Source of the DNA: Hyphomicrobium zavarzinii ATCC 27496
GTDB lineage: Bacteria > Pseudomonadota > Alphaproteobacteria > Rhizobiales > Hyphomicrobiaceae
Assembly (NCBI RefSeq): GCF_000383415.1
Contig: NZ_KB911259.1
Location: 275,007-339,006 of the forward strand
Length of the DNA stretch: 64,000 bases
Direction of reading: 5' to 3'
The position numbers and the translations under genes are program-made. The notes under the pieces were generated by a model, which saw only the letters and a list, made by a program, of their open reading frames with translations, was not told the origin of the DNA and did not search any database. Of the stretch, positions 42,256 to 51,464 are shown piece by piece (the first letter of the stretch is position 1; the number at the start of each line of letters is the position of its first letter).

Positions 42256-42277
42256 GGGGAGGGCCTAGGCCCTCCCC
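42256..42277. promoter_or_regulatory. 22-bp palindrome before the acyl-CoA-dehydrogenase-like gene
   Basis: Stem GGGGAGGGC / GCCCTCCCC around CTAG, perfectly self-complementary. It lies between the small-protein gene and the dehydrogenase-like gene. No T-run follows; it could be an mRNA processing or partial termination hairpin, or an operator. Confidence 0.5.
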
Positions 42278-42299
42278 TAGTTGATAGAGAGAACCGAGA

Positions 42300-43466
42300 A
42301 TGTCGTTTTGGGAGGCCGGCAGCGCTGCCATTCTGCGAAAGACCGAGGAGATCGCGCGAGACGTTCTCGCACCACAGGCGGAGCGTATCGATACAGACGC
42401 AGTATGGCCGGAGAAGAGCCTCCGGACGTTGCTCGCGGAAGGCTTCGGGGGGCTGCTCGTCCCGCGCCAGTACGGCGGCAAGGGCCAGGGTATGCAAACG
42501 CTGGCGCGCGTTTGCGAGGCGCTGAGCAGGGGATGTGCATCTACTGGAATTTGCTACGGCATGCACTGCGTCGGAACGTCCGTGATCTCGGTGAACGCGA
42601 CGGATGCGCAACAGGAGAACTTCCTCACCCCGATTTGCCAGGGCAAGCACATCACCACGCTCTCACTGAGCGAAACGGGAACCGGCGTACACTTCTACCT
42701 ACCGCAGACGCGACTGGACTCGGTTCCCCCGGAGCACTACCTGCTCAACGGCGAAAAGGTCTTCGTCACGAATGGAGGGCACGCTGATTCCTATGTCGTG
42801 TCGGCCGTGGCCGGCTCGCCAGAGGCGCCGGCAGGACGGTTTTCATGCGTCGTAGTGCCGGGCAGCACGATGGGACTGAGCTGGGGCCAGCCCTGGAACG
42901 GCGTCGGCATGCGGGGAAATTCTTCGCGCTCCATGACGCTGCGTAGCGTGAAAGTACCCCGCTACTGCCTGCTCGGGCGCGAGGGCGACCAGATCTGGTA
43001 CATTTTCAACGTCATCACACCCTTCTTCCTGATCGCCATTTCCGCGACTTACCTGGGTATTGCCGCGAGCGCCCTCGAGGAGGCCCGCACCCACATCACA
43101 CAGCGCCGCCACGTGCACACCGGATCTCTGTCGCAAGCACCCATCGTGCAACATCGCATTGGCGTGCTGTGGGGGATGCTGGAGCGGACGCGGCGCCTCA
43201 TCTACAGCGCGGCCGCAAGTTTCGACGCGGGCGAGCCCGACGCGCTGATTCCGGTCATGGCCAGCAAAGCCGAGCTTGCAGACGCAGTCGTCACGATCGT
43301 GAACGAAGCCATGACGTTGACAGGCGGACGCGGCTATGCCGAGGGCTCCAGGCTGTCACGCCATTTGAGAGATGTGCGCGCGGTCCATCTCATGTCTCCA
43401 TCAACGGATCTATTGAGAACCTGGATCGGCAGATGGGTTCTCGGCGTACCGTTTCTCGCCGACTGA
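42300..43466 (+). CDS. Acyl-CoA-dehydrogenase-like flavoprotein, divergent
   Basis: This 388-residue protein has the acyl-CoA dehydrogenase fold. The N-terminal helical region contains FGGLLVPRQYGGKGQGMQTL, the flavin/substrate region TTLSLSETGTGVHFYLP and KVFVTNGGHADSYVVSAV, and the C-terminal helices MTLTGGRGYAEGSRLSRHLRD. The terminal position where most family members have the catalytic Glu (usually in a YEGT-like motif) reads LMSPSTDLLRTW, so the base is missing or displaced. It may be a flavin monooxygenase of the DszC/XiaF type or an atypical dehydrogenase. It follows the small genes and precedes a sensor kinase. Confidence 0.85.
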   Translation: MSFWEAGSAAILRKTEEIARDVLAPQAERIDTDAVWPEKSLRTLLAEGFGGLLVPRQYGGKGQGMQTLARVCEALSRGCASTGICYGMHCVGTSVISVNATDAQQENFLTPICQGKHITTLSLSETGTGVHFYLPQTRLDSVPPEHYLLNGEKVFVTNGGHADSYVVSAVAGSPEAPAGRFSCVVVPGSTMGLSWGQPWNGVGMRGNSSRSMTLRSVKVPRYCLLGREGDQIWYIFNVITPFFLIAISATYLGIAASALEEARTHITQRRHVHTGSLSQAPIVQHRIGVLWGMLERTRRLIYSAAASFDAGEPDALIPVMASKAELADAVVTIVNEAMTLTGGRGYAEGSRLSRHLRDVRAVHLMSPSTDLLRTWIGRWVLGVPFLAD

Positions 43467-43520
43467 TTGCCTCAACGGACGCGATAGTCCTGTCTTCAGC
43501 GGCGGAGAGTGCAAAACGCG

Positions 43521-46010
43521 ATGCCACACACGACGAAAGCCATCCAAATGCAGGCCAGAGCGACCCGCCTGGCCTCGACTGGAAGCGACTCGTGTCGGCT
43601 CCTTTTTGTCGACGTCGACCAGCAGCTCGGCTTCCATCTCGCGAACAATCTCACCCGCCTCCACCACATCGAGTTCATCCCGGGCAGCGAACAATGCCTG
43701 AGCGAGCTGAAGGCAGGCGTCGAGTTCGTAGATGCCGTTTTGCTCGGCCCGGACATCGAGGACAAGGTCGGCACCGCCCAGAGCATCAATATGCTCGACA
43801 AGCGGATCCCCATCGTCATCCTCAGCACCGATGTGAACTGCGCCAGGCTGCGGCAGAACCTGATGTTCAGCCCTTTTCTGGGCCATGAGGTTCTCGTCTG
43901 GCCAACCAGCGACATCGATGGTCTCGCCGCCGTGCTCGCAGACGCAGCCGAACGACGCCAGCAGCGCCTGCGCTACCAGAAGGCGACGCTCGCGAATGCG
44001 CATGTCCAGCTCGAGGTGCTGCCCCTTCTCCAGTCGGCCAACGCGGAGTTCATCGAGGGGCTCTTCGACAACGAGCCGATAGCCGTTCTCGTCACGGATC
44101 AACATGGGATTGTCCGGCGGCTCAATCGCCAATCCATGCAGATTCTGGGAATCAAGGAACAGCACGGCCTCGGGCGGCCGCTGCGAGAGCTATTTCCCCG
44201 CAAAGAGCATCGGCGGCTGTCCGCACTCCTCAAGCTCGCCCTGGGATCGGAAGATCCGCTTCCCCCCGAAATTTTCGAGCTTCCGATGGACGGCGGCAAG
44301 AGCGTCTACATCGAAGTGACGTTCGCCGCATTTTCCGCGAGGAATGGCAAGCGCGGCGGAGCGATGGTCGTCATCCAGGAGGTGACGCTCCGCGTGCAAG
44401 CGGAGCAGAAGCGCACGGAGGCCGTCGTCGAGCTTCGCCTGATAGCGAACACGCTGCGGGCCTTCCACGCCATCAACACCGACACCACGCTCACCTTTCC
44501 GCGGAAGATACGCCAGGTGCTCCACCTCGGCTGCGAGCAGTTCGGCTTGCCGATCGGCATCATCTCCCGGGTGGAGGGAAATACCCTCACCATTCTCGAA
44601 TCCATATCCGATCTTCCCCGGTTCTCGGTAGGGCGGAGGCTCGGCCTCGACCGGACTTACTGTTCCACGACGATCGACTCAGTCGAGCCGATCGCACTCG
44701 AAGATGCCGGAAACTCGGAATGGTGCACCCATTCGACTTATCGCGAAACCGGCTTTGAAGCATACTTCGGTGCCCGCATCGTCATCGACGGCAAGCCCTT
44801 CGGAACGCTCTGCTTCATCGGCCGGACAAGACGAAAACGCCCGTTCACATCCGCCGAGCGCGAAACGCTCAAACTCATGTCGCAGTGGATTGCGAACGAG
44901 CTTCAGCGTGAGCTTGCCGAAGCCCACATGAGAAAGCTGTCGAGCGCCATCGAGCAGACCGCCGACAGCGTCGTCATCACGGATTTTCTGGGCTGCGTGG
45001 AGTACGTGAATTCATCCTTCGAGTTCCTCACCGGCTATGAGCGCGCAGAAATCGTTGGACAGGCCGCGAACTTCCTCAGCACCAATGGCAAGCTGCGCAC
45101 CGATCTTTGGGAGGCTATCGGCAAACGCAGAAACTTCCAGTTCCTCCGAACGGACCGGACGAAGTCCGGCACGACGTTTCATGAACAAATGACGATCAGC
45201 CCGCTTCGGGACACGGACGGCCACATCACGCACTTCATCGCGACGGGCCGGGATGTGACAGGCCTCATCGAGGCGAAAGCGACCGATCGCAAGCGCCAGG
45301 CCGAGCTCACGCACGTGGCGCGTCTCAGCACCCTCGGCGGCATGGTCTCCGGCCTTGCGCACGAGTTGAACCAGCCACTTTGCGCGATCATGACCTACGC
45401 GCAAACCTGCCTTCGCAAGATTGGCGGAGAGAATCCGGATCTCGACGATCTGAAACACGGACTGAACCAGATCGTCCGGCAAGCCGAGCGGGCAGACGAG
45501 ATATTCGTCCGCATCAGGAATTTCTCGCGCAAGCGGGAAATCAAGCGGCAACGAACCGACGTGCGGGAAATACTCAACAACTCGCTCGCCTTCGTGGAGA
45601 CGGAAATCCACCACAACAACATCAAGCTTCAGATCCGCGCGCCCAAGAAAGCACGATTGGTCTTCGTAGACGCGGTTCAGATTCAACAGGTGCTGATCAA
45701 CCTCATCCGCAACAGCATCGACGCGCTGAGCGGTGTCGACGAGGCAAAGCGCACTTTAAAAATAAACGTGACGGCGGACGGCGACAGCCTGACCAAGATT
45801 TCCGTGTCCGACAATGGGTGCGGATGTCAGGAGGCACACATGGACCGTCTCTTCGAGCCGTTTTTTACGACAAAGGAAGCCGGCCTCGGTGTCGGTCTCA
45901 GCATAAGCCAGGGAATCGTCGAGGCCCACGGCGGGAAGCTATGGCTTCACCAGACCTCGCCAAAGGGATCGACGTTCTGTGTGACCGTACCCAATTGGAA
46001 ACGAGCCTGA
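43521..46010 (+). CDS. Soluble PAS/GAF sensor histidine kinase with degenerate receiver
   Basis: This 829-residue kinase has no membrane helix. In order it shows a receiver-like domain (about 27-145), PAS (about 170-295, VLVTDQHGIVRRLNRQSMQI), GAF (about 305-460), PAS (about 473-583, SVVITDFLGCVEYVNSSFEF), HisKA with phospho-His in VSGLAHELNQPLCAIMTYAQ (near 613) and HATPase (SDNGCGCQEAHMDRLFEPFF, GVGLSISQGIV). In the receiver, the expected Asp is Gly (AVLLGPDIEDK), so it is a pseudo-receiver. ATG 43521 or GTG 43509 may start it. It is 1 bp from a FixJ-type regulator gene; layout recalls StyS/TodS-type aromatic sensors. Confidence 0.9.
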   Translation: MPHTTKAIQMQARATRLASTGSDSCRLLFVDVDQQLGFHLANNLTRLHHIEFIPGSEQCLSELKAGVEFVDAVLLGPDIEDKVGTAQSINMLDKRIPIVILSTDVNCARLRQNLMFSPFLGHEVLVWPTSDIDGLAAVLADAAERRQQRLRYQKATLANAHVQLEVLPLLQSANAEFIEGLFDNEPIAVLVTDQHGIVRRLNRQSMQILGIKEQHGLGRPLRELFPRKEHRRLSALLKLALGSEDPLPPEIFELPMDGGKSVYIEVTFAAFSARNGKRGGAMVVIQEVTLRVQAEQKRTEAVVELRLIANTLRAFHAINTDTTLTFPRKIRQVLHLGCEQFGLPIGIISRVEGNTLTILESISDLPRFSVGRRLGLDRTYCSTTIDSVEPIALEDAGNSEWCTHSTYRETGFEAYFGARIVIDGKPFGTLCFIGRTRRKRPFTSAERETLKLMSQWIANELQRELAEAHMRKLSSAIEQTADSVVITDFLGCVEYVNSSFEFLTGYERAEIVGQAANFLSTNGKLRTDLWEAIGKRRNFQFLRTDRTKSGTTFHEQMTISPLRDTDGHITHFIATGRDVTGLIEAKATDRKRQAELTHVARLSTLGGMVSGLAHELNQPLCAIMTYAQTCLRKIGGENPDLDDLKHGLNQIVRQAERADEIFVRIRNFSRKREIKRQRTDVREILNNSLAFVETEIHHNNIKLQIRAPKKARLVFVDAVQIQQVLINLIRNSIDALSGVDEAKRTLKINVTADGDSLTKISVSDNGCGCQEAHMDRLFEPFFTTKEAGLGVGLSISQGIVEAHGGKLWLHQTSPKGSTFCVTVPNWKRA

Positions 46011-46011
46011 T

Positions 46012-46635
46012 ATGTCCTCAGCAGCTAGCAAGAAAGCAACACCTACCGTCTTCATCGTCGACGACGATTTGGCCGTGCGGGATGCAATCCGCTGGTTGAT
46101 GGAGCAGGTCAAACTCAAGGTTCAGGTCTTCGCATCTGCCGATGAGTTCCTCGCCAACTATGTTCCAGGCACGCGGGGATGCATCATTCTCGATATCCGG
46201 ATGCCTGGAATGAGCGGGCTCGAGCTGCAGGAGCGCCTGAAGGCCTCAAAGGCGCTCATCCCCATCATCATCATAACCGGCCATGGCGATGTGCCGATCG
46301 CTGTTCGCGCCATGAAAGGCGGCGCGATCGAATTTCTGCAGAAGCCGTTCAACGATCAGCTCCTTCTCGACACCGTGCAATCGGCCTTGTCCACCTACGC
46401 GGAAATCTGGGATCAGGAGGCACGCCGGCAGGAGTGCAACAAGAACCTTTCCTCCCTCACCAAGCGCGAGATGGAGGTGTTGAACCTGTTGAGGACGGGC
46501 AAGCCCAACAAGCTTATCGCGACCGCCCTCAACATCTCCGTGCGAACGGTGGAAGGCCATCGCGCCACCATAATGGCCAAGACCGGCGCAAAATCGCTGG
46601 GAGCGCTGATCGAAATGCTGCACGCGCAAAGCTAG
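46012..46635 (+). CDS. FixJ/NarL-type response regulator
   Basis: This 207-residue protein has a receiver domain: Asp pair in VFIVDDDLAVRDAI, phospho-Asp in CIILDIRMPGMSGLEL, TGHGDVPIAVRAMK and KPFNDQLLLD. A LuxR-type helix-turn-helix follows (LTKREMEVLNLLRTGKPNKL then ISVRTVEGHRATIMAK). These are the hallmarks of FixJ/StyR/TodT-class regulators. It is the partner of the adjacent kinase. Its targets are not certain; the CACGTAGT palindromes upstream of the small genes and azoreductase are candidate sites. Confidence 0.94.
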   Translation: MSSAASKKATPTVFIVDDDLAVRDAIRWLMEQVKLKVQVFASADEFLANYVPGTRGCIILDIRMPGMSGLELQERLKASKALIPIIIITGHGDVPIAVRAMKGGAIEFLQKPFNDQLLLDTVQSALSTYAEIWDQEARRQECNKNLSSLTKREMEVLNLLRTGKPNKLIATALNISVRTVEGHRATIMAKTGAKSLGALIEMLHAQS

Positions 46636-47078
46636 CCCGATGCAGACAGTCTCAAGGCGTGCGGACAGCAACCCGCGTCATGCGGGCTCGGAACGAACGA
46701 GCCATTTCAGCTTACCGCTTCAAGATTAGGGGCGCTGGTGGCTACGTCCAGCCTACTGTCCTACCCGGGGAGACCGTTTCGAATACAGCAACGACAGAAC
46801 GTAGCCGACCAGCTGGCGACGGGGAGCGTCGCGTTGGCAACCTCAATAATCGAACGAAGCGAAATATCGGAACTCGCAAAAGAGACAGTCGGCCGTGTCG
46901 GCTAGTTTCATCTTCGCCACCGGCCTCAGACAGTTTATCGACTGTTTTCATCGCAACACCAAGATGCCCAAAACACTTGCATTTGCGCATCCAATACGCG
47001 TTGCGGAACGTGTTTTCACGGGGTTGCACGAAAGCAGCGCATAGCTCATGGCATTGGAAGCCCGGCAGGGAGGGCGCC
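46636..47078. other. Intergenic region before the first LysR gene
   Basis: About 440 bp with no supported gene. The LysR frame stays open upstream to 46179 but the added translation is basic and not protein-like. No hairpin with a T-run is visible after the regulator gene. Confidence 0.4.
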
Positions 47079-48035
47079 ATGGACCTAGAACAGCTAAAAT
47101 TCGTAAAGGCGCTCGCAGACGAGGGCAGCTTTGAAGCGGCTGCGGCCCGGTGCGCAGTCGCTCTCCCGGCCATTTTGACCGCCATCACTCAACTCGAGGC
47201 CGAGTTTGGAAAACGTCTTTTCCGGCGCACGGCGACAAGCGTCCGATTGACCCCGTACGGCGAACACCTGCTCCCGCACATACTGGTTGCGATCCAGGTC
47301 CTGGATTCTCTCACTCACCACTCCCAAACGCCACCCACCAAATCCCACACCAGCGTGCATGTCGGGTTGTCACCGATCATTGGCATCCGCCGCGCCGAGG
47401 CGATCCTCTCGAGGTTTCGCGCCAAACACCCCGAAACGGACGTCATCTATCACGAGCGGAACTTCAACGAGCTGTGCCTTCTGCTCCAACAGCGTCAGCT
47501 TGATATTATTCTAGCGCCCTACGATCTGGACACGTCGCTCAACTTGGAGCTCTTCTGCGTCTCTTTGGAATGCGATCCTCTGATCTTTCTGCCGACGCCG
47601 TCGAGCAAACCTAAGTGGGAGCTGTTCGACAGCGTAACACTGGCCGATATCGCCAACGAAACGTTCGTAATGCTCTCCGACGGTTGCGGGCTCGCGAGCT
47701 TCACAAAACAGATCTTCAAGTCCCACAACATCGTGCTGCGTCAGCACTCAGGCGAGGCGAGCGGCTATGGCGCACTATACGAGTGGACACAAGCCGGCAT
47801 TGGCTCCGGCATTCTTCCCCGGTCCTGCATCGCCGATAAGGAGTTCCCCGGAATACCAATCGTTCAGAACGGACATCCCGTCACGATCGAATATTTCGCG
47901 CTCGGAAGGCCATCGACAATCTCGCCGCGTCTTTTTTCCCAGCTTTGGGATTCTCTGCTCGAGACGAAGATCGTGCTTCCTCAGCTTACGGGGTCATTAC
48001 CGCGGCTGCTGCGCCTGCTGAAGACGACGCTATAA
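47079..48035 (+). CDS. LysR-family regulator, divergent HTH
   Basis: This 318-residue LysR-type protein starts at ATG 47079 (AGGGAGGGCGCC upstream). It has the winged-helix start LEQLKFVKALADEGSFEAAA and linker VRLTPYGEHLLPHILVAIQV. The effector-binding domain contains VHVGLSPIIGIRRAEAILSR. In the recognition helix the usual 'TQPTLS' reads ALPAILT, losing conserved residues, so DNA binding may be altered. It is clearly paralogous to the LysR gene at 48118, with which it is convergent. Both may regulate the 36-46 kb oxidation genes; the ligand is unknown. Confidence 0.88.
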   Translation: MDLEQLKFVKALADEGSFEAAAARCAVALPAILTAITQLEAEFGKRLFRRTATSVRLTPYGEHLLPHILVAIQVLDSLTHHSQTPPTKSHTSVHVGLSPIIGIRRAEAILSRFRAKHPETDVIYHERNFNELCLLLQQRQLDIILAPYDLDTSLNLELFCVSLECDPLIFLPTPSSKPKWELFDSVTLADIANETFVMLSDGCGLASFTKQIFKSHNIVLRQHSGEASGYGALYEWTQAGIGSGILPRSCIADKEFPGIPIVQNGHPVTIEYFALGRPSTISPRLFSQLWDSLLETKIVLPQLTGSLPRLLRLLKTTL

Positions 48036-48117
48036 GTCCGCGAGATCCGCAGCGCACGCCGGCCCACCGCCGCGCTGGACGCACCAGCGCCGTTCACTCA
48101 TTCGATTTGGAGACGAT

Positions 48118-49086
48118 CTAAGGCGCCGTCTTGATCAATCGGAGCTCCCGCTTGCGAGCAAGAGGGCCAGGGGCCTGGCGTGTGGAAACTGTTCTGGCTT
48201 CCCGCAGGGCCTCCCACAATTCGGAGAAGGGCGCGCGCGTAATAGTGGACGGTTTGCCCATCGTGAAATAGTCGATCGAGACCTCGCATCCATCGTGCAC
48301 GATGGGAAGTGCCAGCGGAGCTTTTTCCGGCATACGGGACTTGGGAAGAATGCCGGAGCCGATCCCCGTCTCGGCCCATTCGATGATAGATTCATAGCTT
48401 CCGACATCTCCGATGTGCCGGCGCAGCATCATATCGTTCGATTCGAAGATGGCCTTCGTGAAGCTGGTCAGCCCACACGTGTCGGGAACCAGCACGAAGG
48501 TCTCGTTCACAATGTCGTGGAGCGTCACGCTGCCGGCATCGAGCCACCGTTGACGGTCCGACGACTTCGGAACGAACACCAACGGATCACGCTCCATCAG
48601 GATTTCCATGTGCTCGGTGTCGAGCCGCAATCCTTTGTCGTAGGGCGATATGATGATATCGACCTGGCCACCCCGCAGAAGCTCATAGAGCTCGCGGAAA
48701 TTGTACTCCCTGTAGGCGATGTGGATATCTGGATGCTTCGACCTGAAGCCCGCCAGCATGGCTTCGGCACGCCGGATGCCGACGAGTGGCGACAGTCCGA
48801 CCTGGATGCTGTTGACGACGCTCTTTTCGACGGCAGCTTTGGATCGCGCCTTCAAGGCTTCGATCGACTGCAGCACCTCGACAACGAACGGCAGCAGGTG
48901 CTCACCGTAGGCAGTCAGGCGAACGCTTCTCGTCGTCCGCTGAAAAAGCCGCTGTCCGAACTCGGCCTCGAGTTGGGCGATTCCATTCGACAATGTGGGT
49001 TGGGTGACGTTGCAGCGCGCCGCTGCCCCTCCAAAGCTTCCCTCGTCGACGAGGGCCTTGACGTACTTGAGTTGTTGGAAGTTCAT
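48118..49086 (-). CDS. LysR-family regulator (OxyR/CysB-like)
   Basis: This 322-residue LysR-type protein has an intact helix-turn-helix (ARCNVTQPTLSNGIAQLEAEFGQRLFQRT) and effector domain with VGLSPLVGIRRAEAMLAGF. It has LREARTVSTRQAPG near the end. The start is ATG 49086. About half its sequence matches the paralogue at 47079 by eye (YGEHLLPF, GSGILPKS, GCEVSIDYF). It converges on that paralogue with an 82-bp gap and diverges from the LssY_C gene. Ligand unknown. Confidence 0.92.
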   Translation of the reverse strand: MNFQQLKYVKALVDEGSFGGAAARCNVTQPTLSNGIAQLEAEFGQRLFQRTTRSVRLTAYGEHLLPFVVEVLQSIEALKARSKAAVEKSVVNSIQVGLSPLVGIRRAEAMLAGFRSKHPDIHIAYREYNFRELYELLRGGQVDIIISPYDKGLRLDTEHMEILMERDPLVFVPKSSDRQRWLDAGSVTLHDIVNETFVLVPDTCGLTSFTKAIFESNDMMLRRHIGDVGSYESIIEWAETGIGSGILPKSRMPEKAPLALPIVHDGCEVSIDYFTMGKPSTITRAPFSELWEALREARTVSTRQAPGPLARKRELRLIKTAP

Positions 49087-49348
49087 GGCAACATCCCACG
49101 TGGGCTACCTATGCCATGCGATAAATTGTTCTCGTGAAGCAACCCCGTAAAAACACCTGTGATCATAGGGGTACATGGCTCGAAAGAGCCGGAAACTGTG
49201 CTGAAAAGCGGCTTGCTGGCCAAGACTTAGGCTCGGGGCCCCCACGCAATCAACTTGGCAGGGTGACGCATTTGCCGTCAGCTATCACAGAGCCCTTTAT
49301 GGTCATGCCGCCAGCAAGAACACCCGGCCGAATGCTTGAGAGCACCCC

Positions 49349-50167
49349 ATGAAAGCCGTCGCAAGGCTTCTTCAGCGACTGGCCGTGCTAGGCGTCGGCG
49401 TACTCGGCATCTGGCTGATCGTCTATGTCTTCGAGCTCACGGACAAGAGGGTGCCCACTCTTCTGGCACTCGGCATCACCTATGGCATCGCAGCCTACGT
49501 CATCCTGCCCCGCGTGGTTCGCATGGGGCTCAAAATTCTCCAGCGCAAGCATGTGCCGCACTTCACGGTCACGGGCGACGGGCTTCTCGGCGATCCCGTC
49601 AATCTCGCCCTCGTGGGCACGTTAGACCAGCTCCGCGCCGCCTTCTCCGCGACCGGCTGGGTCGAAGCGGATCCGCTCAATATCAACACCTCGTGGCGTA
49701 TGGCTCAGGCCTTTGTCCTGAACAGACCCTACCCGACGGCGCCGTTCAGCACGCTCTACCTGTTTGGACGCGGACAGGACATCGGCTTTCAGAAGGCCAT
49801 CGGCGATAGCCCGCGCAAGCGCCACCATGTCCGCTTCTGGGCGCAGGACGTCACCAATGCCGAGGCCAACGCAAACACACTCGACTTCTGGCTCAACACC
49901 GACCGGCCAGAAGATTCGGAGCTGGCGCTTTGGGTGGGCGCCGGCACGCGCGATACGGGCTTCTCGCTGACGCGCCTCACATTCCAGATTACGCATGCAA
50001 CGGATGCCGACACCAATGCCGAGCGCGATTTCATCATCGGCGAGCTCACGCGATCGGGCACAATCCGGCATGCGATGCTGGTGAAGCCCGGAGACCGCCT
50101 GGAACGCGCCGCCAGTCACTACATCTGCGACGGCGAGATCGCGGTCGCGGAGATCGTGAAATCCTGA
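49349..50167 (+). CDS. LssY_C domain membrane protein
   Basis: This 272-residue protein has two N-terminal membrane helices (LAVLGVGVLGIWLIVYVFEL, LLALGITYGIAAYVILP) and the LssY_C domain: GLLGDPVNLALVGTLDQLRAAFSATGWVEADPL, FSTLYLFGRGQDIGFQKAIGDSPRKRHHVRFW. The domain occurs alone or fused to DedA- and PAP2-type lipid proteins; its activity is not known. The protein ends in a C-terminal DGEIAVAEIVKS. It is single, between a LysR gene and tRNA-Arg. Confidence 0.85.
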   Translation: MKAVARLLQRLAVLGVGVLGIWLIVYVFELTDKRVPTLLALGITYGIAAYVILPRVVRMGLKILQRKHVPHFTVTGDGLLGDPVNLALVGTLDQLRAAFSATGWVEADPLNINTSWRMAQAFVLNRPYPTAPFSTLYLFGRGQDIGFQKAIGDSPRKRHHVRFWAQDVTNAEANANTLDFWLNTDRPEDSELALWVGAGTRDTGFSLTRLTFQITHATDADTNAERDFIIGELTRSGTIRHAMLVKPGDRLERAASHYICDGEIAVAEIVKS

Positions 50168-50265
50168 GAGCAAAATTCACGCGGGTGGATCGCAGCGTGA
50201 TGCGCGCCCTCCACGTGGAAAGCCGCAACGAAAATCCAAGCGTTTTCAATGAAAATTCAGAAAAA

Positions 50266-50341
50266 TGGCGACCCCGGCAGGATTTGAACCTGCGACCCTC
50301 AGATTAGGAATCTGATGCTCTATCCACTGAGCTACGGGGCC
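50266..50341 (-). tRNA. tRNA-Arg (anticodon CCT)
   Basis: On the minus strand a 76-nt cloverleaf including an encoded CCA is readable. Acceptor stem GGCCCCG pairs with CGGGGTC (one G-U). The D-arm is GCTC-AGTGGATA-GAGC, the anticodon stem is TCAGA/TCTGA with loop TTCCTAA, and the T-arm is GCAGG-TTCGAAT-CCTGC. Anticodon CCT reads AGG codons. Confidence 0.97.
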
Positions 50342-50451
50342 CGCCTGGCACCTATGAATACATGAGCCGCGTGGCAATTTCACAGTGAAAAAAGCGCGCA
50401 ACGGCGGGGGCAAATGCGAGCTGCGCGGAGCCTCTGGACGCACCCAGGTTG

Positions 50452-51378
50452 CTACTGCAGCGCCCCGGCATCGAGAAGCACCCGCCGCGCCATCTCGCCG
50501 AGGTCACGGGGAATACGCCCCAGCTCACGATGACGCGCGACCAAAGTCAGTTTGCGGGTGATCTGTGGCCCGGGAAGCTGCGCCGTAATGAGGCCTGCCT
50601 CGGGCAACGCCGCCTCCCGGATGCAGAGCGGCGTGGTGATCGCAAACCCCAATCCGTTCGCCACCATCGAGGCCACACCGTAGGGCGTGTCGAACTCGAA
50701 GGACCGCGGCACATCGAGGCCGAGCCTGCGAATATGCGACTCGATATCGAGCCCGGTCTGGGAACGGCTGCTGAAACGGATCAGCGGCTGGGATTGCGCG
50801 AGCTTCCTGAGCGCCCCGACCGTGCGAGGCGCTTCCGTGCCCGCCGGAAGAAGCAGAACATAAGGCTCCTTGGCGAGCTGCCAGCGCTCGAGCCCCGCCC
50901 AGTCCTCGAGGTCGTCCACACCGAGGAACAGGTCGAGCCGCCGCGTCAGCAGATCGCTCGCGTGCGACGCTGTGAGCCCCGAGAGGATCCACACTTCGTC
51001 TGCCTTCGATGCGAGATAGGAGGCGAGCGGCGCCGTGAGTGCGCGCGCGAGCGAATCGACGAGCCCGACGCGAATGAGAGGCAGCTTGCCGTGCTCCGTT
51101 TCGCGCAGCAGCGGACCGATCTGACGCGCTTCCGCCAGAAGGGCGCTCGCACGCTGCCGCAAGAGCCCACCCGCGAGCGTAACGGCCAGCGGCCGCACGG
51201 TGCGATCGAACAGCTCGTGCCCGAGCTTCCGCTCGAGATCGGAGATGGCAAGAGACACAGCCGGCTGGGTCAATCCAAGCGCCCGCGCGGCCGAAGACAT
51301 GGCCCCCGTCTCGCAGACGGACAGGAAAATTTCGAGCGACCTGAGGTCGAAAGGAAGTGAGGCAGAAGCGTCTCTCAT
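50452..51378 (-). CDS. LysR-family regulator of the mgd operon (inferred)
   Basis: This protein of about 308 residues has a LysR helix-turn-helix (FDLRSLEIFLSVCETGAMSSA, then RALGLTQPAVSLAISDLERKLG) and effector domain (PLIRVGLVDSLARALTAPLA). It begins at ATG 51378 or possibly an in-frame GTG at 51411. It diverges from mgdA with an 86-bp gap, a classic LysR arrangement, and a T/A-rich dyad lies in the gap. Regulation of N-methylglutamate dehydrogenase by a co-encoded LysR is likely but inferred from position. Confidence 0.9.
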   Translation of the reverse strand: MRDASASLPFDLRSLEIFLSVCETGAMSSAARALGLTQPAVSLAISDLERKLGHELFDRTVRPLAVTLAGGLLRQRASALLAEARQIGPLLRETEHGKLPLIRVGLVDSLARALTAPLASYLASKADEVWILSGLTASHASDLLTRRLDLFLGVDDLEDWAGLERWQLAKEPYVLLLPAGTEAPRTVGALRKLAQSQPLIRFSSRSQTGLDIESHIRRLGLDVPRSFEFDTPYGVASMVANGLGFAITTPLCIREAALPEAGLITAQLPGPQITRKLTLVARHRELGRIPRDLGEMARRVLLDAGALQ

Positions 51379-51386
51379 GACGACAG

Positions 51387-51404
51387 TATAAATAACACTT
51401 ATAT
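51387..51404. promoter_or_regulatory. Candidate LysR binding dyad in the mgd promoter region
   Basis: TATAAATAACACTTATAT contains the perfect 11-bp dyad ATAACACTTAT reading as ATAA-CAC-TTAT. It lies between the divergent LysR and mgdA genes, 60 bp before mgdA. Confidence 0.4.
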
Positions 51405-51464
51405 CCCCCACAACCGCATTCGCCGTTAAGGGTAGAAGCCTCAGTCTCGAGGAGCGAGCAGACG

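Noticed and set aside
46179-47078. 900-bp N-terminal extension of the first LysR gene
   Set aside because: Overlaps the response regulator and is basic and repetitive; the LysR fold begins at 47079 behind a ribosome site.
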